A stretch of 64,000 bases of DNA from the NCBI RefSeq assembly GCF_014204795.1, contig NZ_JACHMB010000001.1:5084001-5148000 (forward strand), read 5' to 3'. Shown here one piece after another: positions 1 through 9,961 of this stretch. Within the stretch, counting starts at the first letter, position 1, and each line of letters starts with the position of its first letter. Made by a program: the position numbers and the translations under genes. The DNA comes from Nonomuraea jabiensis (GTDB taxonomy: Bacteria; Actinomycetota; Actinomycetes; Streptosporangiales; Streptosporangiaceae). The notes beneath the pieces were generated by a model. The model was not told the DNA's origin. It made no database searches and was given only the letters and a program-made list of their open reading frames with translations.

Positions 1-440
1 TAGTCGGTGATGTCCGGGTACTTGTCGGCCATCCACTTCGGCACGTACCAGCCGATGATGCCCTTGTTGCCGGTGGAGCCGGCCTCGACCGCGACCTTCT
101 TCTCCTCGATGAACTTCTTCTTCAGGTCCGGGTGGCCCCAGTTCTCGATGATGACGTCGACGTCGCCGGTCTCGAAGCCCTCCCACGCGAGCTGCTCCTT
201 GATCTCGGGCATCTCGACGTTGTAGTGGAGCTCGTTCTTCAGCAGGTACGCGACGACGTTCGCGCTGGCCTCGTAGCCCACCCACGGGTTGATCGCGATC
301 TTCACGGTCCCGGTGGCGGCGCTCGATCCGGAGGCCGCCGGGGCGGCGGAGGAGCTGGGAGAGGTCTCGACCTTGGCCCCGCCGCAACCGACAGCGGCGA
401 GCCCGAGGGCGAGGAGGCCTGCGAGCAGGCGAATCTTCAT
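1..440 (-). CDS. Glycine betaine/proline-type ABC transporter substrate-binding lipoprotein (partial, C-terminus off the window)
   Basis: The gene starts with ATG at 440 and runs off the left edge, so only about 146 N-terminal residues are visible. It opens with a lipoprotein signal: a charged start, a hydrophobic stretch and a lipobox ending AAVGC, followed by a Ser/Ala-rich linker. After the linker, VKIAINPWVGYEASANVVAY and the later ENWGHPDL/GWYVPKW segments match the OpuAC/ProX fold that binds quaternary amines through aromatic residues. It would be anchored outside the membrane and deliver ligand to the permease encoded just upstream. Its ATG overlaps the permease stop by four bases (ATGA), so it is the last visible gene of a three-gene operon. 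The ligand (betaine, choline or proline) cannot be decided from the visible part. Confidence 0.93.
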   Translation of the reverse strand, partial: MKIRLLAGLLALGLAAVGCGGAKVETSPSSSAAPAASGSSAATGTVKIAINPWVGYEASANVVAYLLKNELHYNVEMPEIKEQLAWEGFETGDVDVIIENWGHPDLKKKFIEEKKVAVEAGSTGNKGIIGWYVPKWMADKYPDITD

Positions 441-2346
441 GTGGATTTCCTTCTTCGGGGGGAGGGGCGCCTGTCGGCGCCCTGCGTGATGCGGTCGAGC
501 ATGACGCCGAGCAGCACGGTCGCGATGCCGGCCACGAAGCCCATGCCGAAGTCCGGTCGCTGGGAGAATCCGACGACCACGTCGTAGCCGAGGGCCCCCG
601 CCCCGACCAGACCGCCGACAACCACCATGGCCAGCGTCATCACGATGCCCTGGTTGGCCGCGAGCAGGATCGCCCGCCTGGCCATGGGCAGCTGCACCTT
701 CCACAGGAGCTGGCCCGGGGTCGAGCCCGCCGAGGCGGCCGCCTCGACGACCGTGGCGGGCACGCCCTTGATGCCGTCCTCGACCAGCCGCACCACGGGC
801 GGCACCGCGTAGATGACGGAGGCGAAGATCGCCGTGAACCGGGTGGTCTCGAACAGCGCCAGCGCCGGAAGCAGGTAGACGAACGCCGGCATGGTCTGCG
901 CGGCGTCGAGTATGGGCCGCTGCACGGCCGAATACCGCGGCGAGCGGGCCGCGGCCACGCCGAGCACCAGGCCGGCGACCAGCGTGACGAACACCGCGAC
1001 GACGACCGTGGTCAGCGTCTGCATGGTGTGCTCCCAGACGCCGAGCAGCGCGATGGCCAGCAGGCAGGCCAGGGCCGTCAGCGCCGGGCGTACCCCGCTC
1101 ACCCGCCAGGCCACGGCCAGCACCGCCAGGGCGACCAGCCACCACGGGGCCGAGGTGAACAGCGCCTCCAGCGGGTTGAGCAGGACGCCGGTCGTGAGGT
1201 CCTTGATGGCCGTGGTCACCCCGTACCAGCTGGTCTCGGCCCAGCGGACGGCGTCGTTCACCTCGGCCACGAAGTTGACGGTGAGGCCGTCCGGCCAGGT
1301 CCTGGGCAGCGCGGGGATGAGCGCGATCCCGGCCACCGCCAGCACGCCGGCGGCGGCGAGATCGACCCGGCTCGTCCTCGTGTGCGGCTCGCGGTGGGCG
1401 ATCGCCATCATGGTCCGGTCGAGCAGCACCGCCGTGATGACGATGGCCACGCCCGCCGGGAGCATGATGCCGACCTGCGCCCGCGACAGGCCGCGGATGA
1501 TGTCGCCGCCCAGGCCGGGGGCGGAGATCAGGTTCGCGATGACGACCATGGACAGGGCCATCATGATCGTCTGGTTGACCGCCAGCGCCATCGTCGACCT
1601 GGCCAGCGGCAGGTAGACCTTGAACAGCGTCTGCCGGCGCGTGGCGCCCAGCGAGCTGGACGCCTCGACGGCCGTGGGGGAGACCTCGGAGATGGCCAGC
1701 GCGGTGATGCGGATGGCCGGCGGGATCGAGTAGATCATCGTCGCGATCGCCCCGGCCGGGGCGCCGATGTGGAAGAACAGCGCGAGCGGCGCCAGGTACG
1801 CGAACGTGGGCATGATCTGCATGACGTCCAGCACCGGCGTGATCACCCGCCGGACGCGGGCCGAGAGCCCGGCCCAGACGCCCAGCGGGATCCCGATCGC
1901 CAGCGACAGCAGCACCGAGACCGCGACCAGGGCCAGCGTGTCGACGCTCGACTGCCACAGCCCCAGGAGGCCGAACGCGCTCACGCCCGCCACCGCGGCC
2001 AGCCCGATCCGCCAGCCGCCCGCCAGCCAGGCCAGCGCGCCCATGACGCCGGTGATGCCGGGCCAGCCGAGCGCGTACAGGACGGACTGGAACAGGCCGT
2101 ACAGCCAGCCCACGAAGAGCCGGATGTAGTTGAGGAAGTACAGGAAGAGCGGGTTGTCGTTGCGGTGGTCGTCGATCCACTCGCGCAGGTCGGTGACGGC
2201 CAGGAACTGCGGCGCCTCCTTGTCGTGCGGCAGCGTCGCCGTGCCGCGGAAGACCAGGTACGCCACCACGAACAGCACCGCCACCCCGGCGGGGGCCGCC
2301 CACTTCGGCAACCTCAGCCGCGAGGGCGTGCTGACCGCCGTGGTGC

Positions 2347-2350
<4 letters not shown>
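437..2350 (-). CDS. Betaine-type ABC transporter permease with two fused permease domains
   Basis: This 637-residue membrane protein carries two ProW/OpuAB-like permease units in one chain. The first unit, about residues 150-330, contains the EAA-type loop region EASSSLGATRRQTLFKVYLP. The second, about residues 430-630, repeats it as EAAASAGSTPGQLLWKVQLP. A single ProW protein is about 300-350 residues, so the protein is a tandem duplication and could form the whole membrane channel by itself. The start is ATG at 2350, overlapping the ATPase stop (ATGA); an open frame continues upstream to 3352 but that part is only the antisense-free shadow of the ATPase gene. The downstream binding-protein gene is coupled in the same way. 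Confidence 0.93.
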
Positions 2351-3396
<1,046 letters not shown>

Positions 3397-3623
3397 CCTC
3401 GCCTCCTTCTTTGACCGCCACAACATATGGGGCGATTAACGGAAATCACAACGCCGTGACACTCCAGAGACCTGCATGCTCCTGGGGTGTTATGAGGTTG
3501 GAACGTTCGAAAGCCCCACACCGGGACATTCAACTCTTTAAAGGCTTATTTCCCACTTTCCGATCATGAATCATGGAGCTCCAGGTTTTGGCACTTGAGT
3601 CACACGAGTCGCTTTTTGTAGCG

Positions 3624-3670
3624 TTATGTTCGGGTGGGCCAGACTGCTGTGGGATGTGTTCTAATTGGCC
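3624..3670 (+). promoter_or_regulatory. Conserved block upstream of conservon 1 (possible promoter)
   Basis: The stretch TATGTTCGG, then GGCC, 14 bases, then TGTGTTCTAATT (3655-3666) lies 84 bases before the cvnA1 start. The same order TATGTTCGG...GGCC-N14-TGTGTTCCAATT occurs upstream of cvnA2 (17305-17345), and a weaker version upstream of cvnA3. Conservation at the same distance in three paralogous operons suggests a promoter or operator; the exact -35 and -10 cannot be assigned by eye. Confidence 0.5.
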
Positions 3671-3738
3671 GGCACTTAGCTGATTTCCCCACGGGACACA
3701 GCCCCCTCAAATACGCCGATTCGGGCGAGGTGCGTTCG

Positions 3739-6318
3739 GTGACTACAGCGTTGGGTGAGAGGCAGGCCAGTAACGGCAACTGGCGGCTGAGCAATTGGCG
3801 CGTCCGCGCGCGCCTTGTCGCCCTCATCCTGATCCCGACGGCCGCCGCCGTCCTGCTCGGCGGCATCCAGGTGCTCGCCAGGACGTCCGCCGCCGGTGAC
3901 TACGCGCGTACCAACCAGTTCGCCCGGCTCTCCGCCGAGCTGGGCGGGCTCACCCACCAGGTCGCGGCCGAGCGGGCCACGACCGCCTGGTACATCGCGC
4001 GCAACCGGCCGGCGGGCATGCTCTCCACGGTGCAGGCCCAGATGGACCAGTCCGACCTGGCCGTCAGGCAGGTCCGCGGCACCGCCGGGCAACTGCTGAC
4101 CGAGGTCAGCGGCCGTAGCGCCGACCAGCTCGAGAACCTGCTCAGCCGCCTGGACGACCTGACCGCCCTGCGCAAGCAGGCGCTGGAGGCCAACCTGCTG
4201 CCGGGCCCCGCCGTCGAGCTCTACACGACCGTGATCGGCGACCTGCTCTCCGTCCACAACGAGCTGATCAAGGACAGCGTGGACGACGAGCTGTTCCGCC
4301 AGACCCGCATGCTGAACGCCCTGGCCAGGGCGAAGGAGAGCGTCTCCTACCAGCAGGCGCTGGTCACCGCGGTGCTCGTCGAGGGCGCGTTCGACGAGGA
4401 CCAGCTCAAGCGCTTCCTCGGCGAGCAGTCCAAGGAGCTGAACGAGCGCAAGGCGTACTCGACCGAGGCCACCGCCGAGGAGCGCCGCTTCTTCGACGAG
4501 ACCGTCAACGGCAGGTCCGCCGACCGCATGCTGTTCCTGCGCGAGCTGGTGCTGATCAGGAGCACGAAGGGGCTGCCGCTGCGCGGCCTCGACCTGAGCA
4601 AGCGCGACGACGCCAAGGAGTGGTTCGACGCGGCCAACGTGGTCGTCGACTCCATGCGCGAGGTGGAGGAGCGCCAGGCCCAGGGCATCGTGGCGCGCAG
4701 CGAGGCGCTCAGCGCGGACGAGCGGCAGCAGGCGTTCGTGACCGCGGGCGCCGTGCTCGCCCTGCTCGTGGCGGTCCTGCTGATCACCACCGGGGTGGCC
4801 AGGTCGCTCGTGCGCCCGCTGCGCCGCCTGCGCGGCGAGGCGCTGGAGATCGCGGGCCGGCGGCTGCCGGACTTCGTCCAGCACCTGCGCGAGTCCCGCG
4901 ACGGTGCCGTCCAGGCCGAGGTCCCGCCCATCGGGATCTTCTCCAGGGACGAGGTCGGTGAGGTCGCCCGCGCGTTCGACGAGGTGCACCGCGAGGCCGT
5001 ACGGCTGGCGGGCGACGAGGCCAAGCTGCGGGCGAACGTCAACGCCATGTTCGTCAACCTGTCCAGGCGCAGCCAGACGCTGGTCGAGCGGCAGCTCACG
5101 CTGATCGAGCGGCTGGAGCGCGGCGAGCGCGACGACAGCCGGCTCGGCGACCTGTTCAAGCTCGACCACCTGGCCACCCGCATGCGCCGCAACAGCGAGA
5201 ACCTCCTGGTCCTGGCCGGCCAGGAGGCGGCGCGCAAGTGGAGCGAGCCGGTCGAGCTGATGGACATCGTGCGGGCCGCGCTCGGCGAGGTCGAGAGCTA
5301 CGACCGGGTCAGCATCCAGGTCCAGTCGGACGTCGCCATCGCCGGCCAGGCCGTCACCGACGTGGTCCACCTGCTGGCCGAGCTGGTCGAGAACGCGGTC
5401 TCGTTCTCCTCGCGGGACACCAAGGTCATCATCTCCAGCAGCCGCATCGACACCGGCTCGCTGATGCTGTCGGTCACCGACCACGGCATCGGCATGAGCG
5501 CCGAGGAGCTGGCCGAGGCCAACTGGCGGCTGGCGAACCCGCCCGTCGTGGACGTGTCGGTGTCGCGGCGCATGGGCCTGTTCGTGGTCGGCCGGCTGGC
5601 GCTGCGGCACAGCATCCGCGTCCAGCTGCGCATGCAGGACATCGGCGGGCTGACCGCCATGGTGCTGATCCCGCCCGCGCTGCTCACGGCGGTGGCGGGC
5701 GCGGTGCCGGGCGCGGTGCCCGTGCCGGCGCGCATCCCGGTGCCCAGGCAGGCCCACCCGCCGACACCGGCCGCGCCCTTCCCGGGGCATCCCTCCTTCG
5801 GGACCCTGCCGCCCGCCGAGCACGTGGCCGGGCATCCGTCGCTGGACATGGTGCCCCCGGCGCCCGAGCCGTCGTCGTGGTTCAGCTCGTCGCAGGCGCA
5901 CTCGGCCGAGCAACCACCGCCGGACCTGGCCGGGCCGGCGGACTCCTACCCGTCGTTCGCCACCCCGTCGGCGCCGTCCAAGGACGAGGAGTTCCTGCCC
6001 ATCTACTCCGCCGTCGAGGAGAGCAGCTGGTTCACCAAGACCGCGCCCACGGCCGACCACCGGGACCCGGCCTGGACCTCACCCGCCGACCAGGGCTGGC
6101 AGGCGGCCGGCGCGGCCGCGGAACCGGCGCAGAACGGCATGACCAACTCCGGCCTGCCGAAGCGGACGCCGAGAGCGAATCTGGTGCCGGGCACCGCGAG
6201 TCCGAAGCCCCAGCCCGCCGCCGCTCCTCCGGTGTCGCCCGACCGGCTGCGCAACAGGCTGGCCAGCTACCAGCAGGGCGTGCGCAAGGGCCGCGCCGAG
6301 CTCGAGGAGGACTCATGA
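3739..6318 (+). CDS. cvnA: Conservon 1 sensor histidine kinase (CvnA-like, nitrate/nitrite-sensing domain)
   Basis: This 859-residue membrane kinase has a first membrane segment at about residues 21-48, an all-helical extracytoplasmic domain of the nitrate/nitrite-sensing type, a second membrane segment at about 335-355, then a HAMP region. The dimerisation helix includes LDHLATRMRRNSENLL, whose His is the likely phospho-acceptor. The HATPase domain (about 535-650) shows the N box ELVENAV and the glycine motifs DHGIGMS and RRMGLFVV. The rest is a Pro/Ser-rich tail of about 200 residues ending in NLVPGTA and a SPDRLRNRL segment shared with the other two CvnA proteins. Start: GTG 3739 preceded by GGGCGAGG; longer starts exist. 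Its stop overlaps the cvnB start (ATGA). Confidence 0.93.
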   Translation: MTTALGERQASNGNWRLSNWRVRARLVALILIPTAAAVLLGGIQVLARTSAAGDYARTNQFARLSAELGGLTHQVAAERATTAWYIARNRPAGMLSTVQAQMDQSDLAVRQVRGTAGQLLTEVSGRSADQLENLLSRLDDLTALRKQALEANLLPGPAVELYTTVIGDLLSVHNELIKDSVDDELFRQTRMLNALARAKESVSYQQALVTAVLVEGAFDEDQLKRFLGEQSKELNERKAYSTEATAEERRFFDETVNGRSADRMLFLRELVLIRSTKGLPLRGLDLSKRDDAKEWFDAANVVVDSMREVEERQAQGIVARSEALSADERQQAFVTAGAVLALLVAVLLITTGVARSLVRPLRRLRGEALEIAGRRLPDFVQHLRESRDGAVQAEVPPIGIFSRDEVGEVARAFDEVHREAVRLAGDEAKLRANVNAMFVNLSRRSQTLVERQLTLIERLERGERDDSRLGDLFKLDHLATRMRRNSENLLVLAGQEAARKWSEPVELMDIVRAALGEVESYDRVSIQVQSDVAIAGQAVTDVVHLLAELVENAVSFSSRDTKVIISSSRIDTGSLMLSVTDHGIGMSAEELAEANWRLANPPVVDVSVSRRMGLFVVGRLALRHSIRVQLRMQDIGGLTAMVLIPPALLTAVAGAVPGAVPVPARIPVPRQAHPPTPAAPFPGHPSFGTLPPAEHVAGHPSLDMVPPAPEPSSWFSSSQAHSAEQPPPDLAGPADSYPSFATPSAPSKDEEFLPIYSAVEESSWFTKTAPTADHRDPAWTSPADQGWQAAGAAAEPAQNGMTNSGLPKRTPRANLVPGTASPKPQPAAAPPVSPDRLRNRLASYQQGVRKGRAELEEDS

Positions 6319-6734
6319 AGGAGCTCAGCCAGGCGGCCAGGGACATGAACTGGCTGGTCAGCAGCTTCGTCGACGAGGTCCCCGGCGTGGCGCACGCCGT
6401 GGTCGTGTCCGCCGACGGGCTGCCGATGGCGTACTCCAGGGGCTTTCCCAAAGACCGCGCCGACCAGCTGGCCGCGATCGCGGCCGGGCTCGTCAGCCTC
6501 ACGCAGGGATCGGCGCGCGTGTTCGAGGGCGGAGGGGTCACCCAGACGCTCGTCGAGATGGACCGCGGCCTGCTGCTGGTCATGTCGATCAGCGACGGTT
6601 CCTGCCTGGCGGTGCTGGCCGCGCCGGACTGCGACATGGGCCTGGTGGCCTACCAGATGACGATCCTGGTCGAGCGCGCCGGGCAGGTGCTCACGCCTGC
6701 CGTGCGGGCGGAACTGTCGGCGGCGCGTCCGTGA
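6315..6734 (+). CDS. cvnB: Conservon 1 roadblock/LC7-domain protein (CvnB-like)
   Basis: A 139-residue cytoplasmic protein of the roadblock/LC7 fold. Typical segments are AVVVSADGLPMAYS near the N-terminus, DRADQLAAIAAGLVSL in the middle helix, and the strongly conserved ISDGSCLAVLAAPDCDMGLV. In conservons this protein is thought to bridge the membrane kinase and the CvnD GTPase, by analogy with MglB acting on MglA. ATG 6315 overlaps the cvnA stop and follows GAGGAGG. Confidence 0.95.
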   Translation: MKELSQAARDMNWLVSSFVDEVPGVAHAVVVSADGLPMAYSRGFPKDRADQLAAIAAGLVSLTQGSARVFEGGGVTQTLVEMDRGLLLVMSISDGSCLAVLAAPDCDMGLVAYQMTILVERAGQVLTPAVRAELSAARP

Positions 6735-6791
6735 TGGACCCCGCCGGCGTCCCGGAGCACGGCCGGACAGACAGGGTGATGGGAGTGGACG

Positions 6792-7160
6792 TTGGCATCG
6801 TGGCACAACGATGAACCGGAGCCGGAGCGCAGCTCGCTCGTCCGGATGTACGCCGTCACCGGTGGCAGGACGACTCCTCGTACGGAGCTCGCCATGGAGG
6901 CCCTGGTATCGTCGGCCACCTCGGCCCGGCTCGGCATGACGTACACCCGTGAATACCGCGCGATCAGCGAGCTGTGCCGGCAGGTGCGCTCCGTGGCGGA
7001 GATCTCCGCGCTGCTGAGCGTTCCTCTCGGGGTGGCGAGGGTGCTGGTGGCCGACATGGAGGCGGACGGGCTGGTCAGGGTGTACCAGCCCCAGCTGGAC
7101 GCGGGCCTCCCCGACAGGGGCCTGCTCGAAAGGGTATTGAGTGGACTTCGCAGGCTCTAG
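6792..7160 (+). CDS. cvnC: Conservon 1 DUF742 protein (CvnC-like)
   Basis: A 122-residue DUF742 protein. It has the family opening LVRMYAVTGGRTTPRTE and a winged-helix-like C-terminal half (VRSVAEISALLSVPLGVARV, then DMEADGLVRVYQP). The family is found only in these actinobacterial operons; a nucleic-acid or partner-binding role has been proposed because of the helix-turn-helix-like fold. The TTG start at 6792 follows GGGAG at 6781-6785. The last 20 bases overlap cvnD. Confidence 0.92.
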   Translation: MASWHNDEPEPERSSLVRMYAVTGGRTTPRTELAMEALVSSATSARLGMTYTREYRAISELCRQVRSVAEISALLSVPLGVARVLVADMEADGLVRVYQPQLDAGLPDRGLLERVLSGLRRL

Positions 7161-7707
7161 CCGGCTCACCTCCACGAAGATCGTCGTGGCGGGCGGGTTC
7201 GGCGTAGGGAAGACCACGTTCGTGGGCTCCGTGTCCGAGATCATGCCGCTGACCACGGAGGCGGTGATGACGGACGCGTCCGAGGGCATCGACGACCTCG
7301 GGCTCACGCCCGGCAAGAACACCACCACCGTGGCCATGGACTTCGGGCGGCTCTCGCTGGAGCACGACCTGATCCTCTATCTGTTCGGCACGCCGGGGCA
7401 GCACCGGTTCTGGTTCATGTGGGACGACCTCGTGCGCGGCGCCATCGGGGCCGTGGTGCTGGTGGACTCGCGGCGGCTGGCCGACAGCTTCCCCGCCATC
7501 GACTACTTCGAGGAGTCCGGCATGCCGTTCGTCATCGGGGTGAACGGCTGGGACGGGGTGTTCCCGCACAGCGAGAGCGAGGTGCGGGAGGCGCTCACGC
7601 TCTCCCCGCACATCCCGATCGTCCGCACCGACGCGCGGGCGCGGCCGGCGGTCAAGAACACCCTCATCACGCTCGTCGAGCACGCGCTCGCCGCGCGGGC
7701 TCATTGA
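7141..7707 (+). CDS. cvnD: Conservon 1 small GTPase (CvnD-like)
   Basis: This 188-residue Ras-like GTP-binding protein has the P-loop GGFGVGKTT at residues 18-26, the G2-region Thr cluster NTTTVAMDFG, the switch II motif FGTPGQHRFWFMW, and NGWDG in place of the usual NKxD base-recognition motif. It belongs to the MglA-like bacterial GTPases and is expected to cycle on the inner membrane together with CvnA, CvnB and CvnC. GTG 7141 lies inside cvnC, giving a 20-base overlap identical in all three conservons. It is convergent with the SIS-domain gene. Confidence 0.95.
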   Translation: MDFAGSSRLTSTKIVVAGGFGVGKTTFVGSVSEIMPLTTEAVMTDASEGIDDLGLTPGKNTTTVAMDFGRLSLEHDLILYLFGTPGQHRFWFMWDDLVRGAIGAVVLVDSRRLADSFPAIDYFEESGMPFVIGVNGWDGVFPHSESEVREALTLSPHIPIVRTDARARPAVKNTLITLVEHALAARAH

Positions 7708-7723
7708 CCCCTACTGTGACTGA

Positions 7724-8683
7724 TTACGGGGCCGCCCACCAATTCCCGGCGACCAGTTCGGCCACCAGCGTCTCGGTGAGCAGGGCGACGTCCGGGTCGT
7801 CGTCGTGCGCGTACCGGACGGCGGCCCTGGCGTCCTTGACCTCGGCGCCCACCGTGACCACCGTGGAGCCGCGCTCGCGCACCCAGTCCATGGCCTGCTC
7901 GGTGTAGCGGGAGCCGGGGTAGAGCAGCGCCCGGTAGTCGAGGGTCTTGGTGAGGTAGACGTCCACGTGTGACCAGTCGCCCGTCTCGCACGCGTCGGCG
8001 GGGCGGCGCGGGCCCTCGCGGAACATCAGCGCCGACTGCTCGGCCGACGACAGCCGCTCGGCGGGGGCGATGGTGTAGACGCCGCGGTCGCCGTCCAGCA
8101 GCTCCATGGTCATGGGGAGCCATGCGTCCCTCCTGTCCAGGAGGTCCGCCGTGGCCTCGGCGGCCCGCTCCAGCAGCTTCGGCAGGTCGCGGCCCGTCCC
8201 GGTGAGGTGGGCCTCCAGGGCCAGGAGCAGGGCCAGGGTGTGCTGGAACGTACGGCAGGCGACGCCGCCGCGCTCCTCGCCCGCGCGCATGTCGACCACC
8301 AGGTCGGCCCGCTCGGCGAGGGGCGAGCCCTGGGTGTTGGTGAGCGCCGCCAGGTAGGACGGGCCGCCCGTGTACCGTTCCACGGCGTCGAGGGTCTCCC
8401 GGCTCGAACCGGTGGCCGAGATCGGCACGACCAGGGTGTCCGCGGCGGCCGGGTAGGTGGCCTGCGCGGAGGCGTAGTCGGCGTAGGCGTCCACGCCCGC
8501 CCGGCGCAGGCGCAGCGCCGCCACGCCCGCGGCGTACCTGGAGCTGCCCATGCCGAGGAAGAGCACCCTGGTCAGGCCCGGGGGGAGCGCCGCGAACGGG
8601 TTCTCCTCCCTCAGGGCGGCGGCCAGGCCCCTGAGCGCCGCCGGCTTGGCCTCCAGGTCGGACAGGTAGAGCTCGGAATTCAC
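7724..8683 (-). CDS. SIS-domain sugar-phosphate isomerase/deaminase-like protein
   Basis: The product (319 residues) has two SIS (sugar isomerase) domains as in the isomerase half of GlmS and in AgaS/FrlB-type deglycases. Visible SIS signatures are VLFLGMGSSRYAAG, VPISATGSSRETLDAV and ALTNTQGSPLAERADLVVDM; the second half contains SSAEQSALMFREGPR. No glutaminase domain is present, so it should act on a phosphorylated amino sugar or fructosamine-like compound, not make glucosamine-6-P from glutamine. GTG 8683 overlaps the kinase stop (GTGA), so the two are coupled: a kinase making a sugar phosphate and an isomerase/deaminase using it. The exact substrate is unknown. Confidence 0.85.
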   Translation of the reverse strand: MNSELYLSDLEAKPAALRGLAAALREENPFAALPPGLTRVLFLGMGSSRYAAGVAALRLRRAGVDAYADYASAQATYPAAADTLVVPISATGSSRETLDAVERYTGGPSYLAALTNTQGSPLAERADLVVDMRAGEERGGVACRTFQHTLALLLALEAHLTGTGRDLPKLLERAAEATADLLDRRDAWLPMTMELLDGDRGVYTIAPAERLSSAEQSALMFREGPRRPADACETGDWSHVDVYLTKTLDYRALLYPGSRYTEQAMDWVRERGSTVVTVGAEVKDARAAVRYAHDDDPDVALLTETLVAELVAGNWWAAP

Positions 8684-9849
8684 GTGATGTTCTCCTCTTG
8701 GTACCAGGTGCGCAGGACGCCCATGGGGGCGTAGCGCCAGCGGGGCAGGTGGCGGGCGGCGTAGATGAGCTCGCGGCACTCCTGCTCCACCTCGAACGGA
8801 CGGACCAGCCTCTCGTCGAGCAGGTCCGGCCGGTCCTTGCCGGCCAGGCGGTCCTTGTAGGCGGCCAGCAGCCCGGCGCGGGCCTGCGCCGCCCAGGCCG
8901 CCGCCGCGCCGGGGTCGGTGCCCCTCCGCTTGATCGCCACCTGGGCCACGTGCTCGATGCTCGTGGTGAGCTGGGCCACGTCCCTGGCGGCCGGCTGGCA
9001 CGGGTCGGCGTCGGTGACGGTGGGGTTGCCGTCGAAGTCGATCACCGCGTAGCCGTCCCGCCATTTGAGGACCTGGCCCACGTGCAGGTCGCCGTGGATC
9101 CTGATGCGGGGGCCGGTGATCGGCGCCTGGAGGGCGGCCAGCTCGCGCCGGATCGCCGGGGCCCGCGTGGCCAGCCACGCGCCGTCCTCGCCGCCCGTGA
9201 GCGCGAGCGCCTCCGCGAGCGCGGCCTGCGCCCTGGCCGCCGGACCCGCGGCCCCGGGCTCCGGCGCGGGGGTGGGCAGCGTGGCGAGCGCGAGGTGCAG
9301 GTCGGCGGCGAGGCGGCCGAGCACGGGGGCGAAGTCCGTGGCGCCGGCCTCGGCCTCGTCGACGCACCACTCCCAGCCGTCGCGCGCCTGCGGAAGGTAG
9401 CCCGTGACCAGGGCCAGGAGCTGCTCGTTCCCCTCCACTTCGCGCGTCAGGGCCGCGTAAGGGGGCGCTGTGTCGTTGAACCCCGCCTCAACGAGGTGGG
9501 CGAAGACCTCTGGGGCGGGGTGGGGCAGGGGGACCGGTGGGGTGAGCCACTTGACGACGACCTTCTCGTCCACGACCACCGAGTAGTTCGTCTGGTCCAC
9601 GTGCGGGCCGAACTCCCGCTCACCTGGGGCCCCAGTGTGGAGATCTCCAAGGCTGTACGAGAGGGTGGGCAGCGGGAGGAAGCGCCGCACCGCGAACGGC
9701 GGCGGCACCTCACCCTCCAGCAGCGGCAGGAGTGCGGCGCTGACGCCCCGGTCTCGGGCCGTGAGGGGCCTCTCACCGAGAGAGAGCAGCCGATCGGCTA
9801 TTGAATCCCAATTCAACTCGTAGACCAAACTTCCAGGTAGCAATGTCAT
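8680..9849 (-). CDS. Maltokinase-fold sugar kinase, probable glucosamine-kinase-like enzyme
   Basis: A 389-residue cytosolic kinase of the maltokinase/aminoglycoside phosphotransferase fold. The catalytic loop is IRIHGDLHVGQVLKWRDG, with the HGD Asp as base, followed by the metal-binding VIDFDGNP. The N-terminal lid region ends in NYSVVVDEKVVVKWL, containing the ATP-binding Lys. Actinobacterial glucosamine kinases described from Streptacidiphilus have this architecture and, as I recall, lie beside SIS proteins and ABC importers, which matches this locus. True maltokinases usually pair with TreS or GlgE, absent here. The start is uncertain: ATG 9849 lacks a clear ribosome site and the upstream DNA is AT-rich. 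It is divergent from the Pot-type importer. Confidence 0.8.
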   Translation of the reverse strand: MTLLPGSLVYELNWDSIADRLLSLGERPLTARDRGVSAALLPLLEGEVPPPFAVRRFLPLPTLSYSLGDLHTGAPGEREFGPHVDQTNYSVVVDEKVVVKWLTPPVPLPHPAPEVFAHLVEAGFNDTAPPYAALTREVEGNEQLLALVTGYLPQARDGWEWCVDEAEAGATDFAPVLGRLAADLHLALATLPTPAPEPGAAGPAARAQAALAEALALTGGEDGAWLATRAPAIRRELAALQAPITGPRIRIHGDLHVGQVLKWRDGYAVIDFDGNPTVTDADPCQPAARDVAQLTTSIEHVAQVAIKRRGTDPGAAAAWAAQARAGLLAAYKDRLAGKDRPDLLDERLVRPFEVEQECRELIYAARHLPRWRYAPMGVLRTWYQEENIT

Positions 9850-9961
9850 CAAAAGTCTTGCTCATGTTGATTTACCCTGCAACACTCCTGCTCTGGTCTG
9901 CTGTGTCCGGTAAGGTCGCGCGACCCCTCAAACTGCACAAATTTCAGAAGGAGTAGCGGCC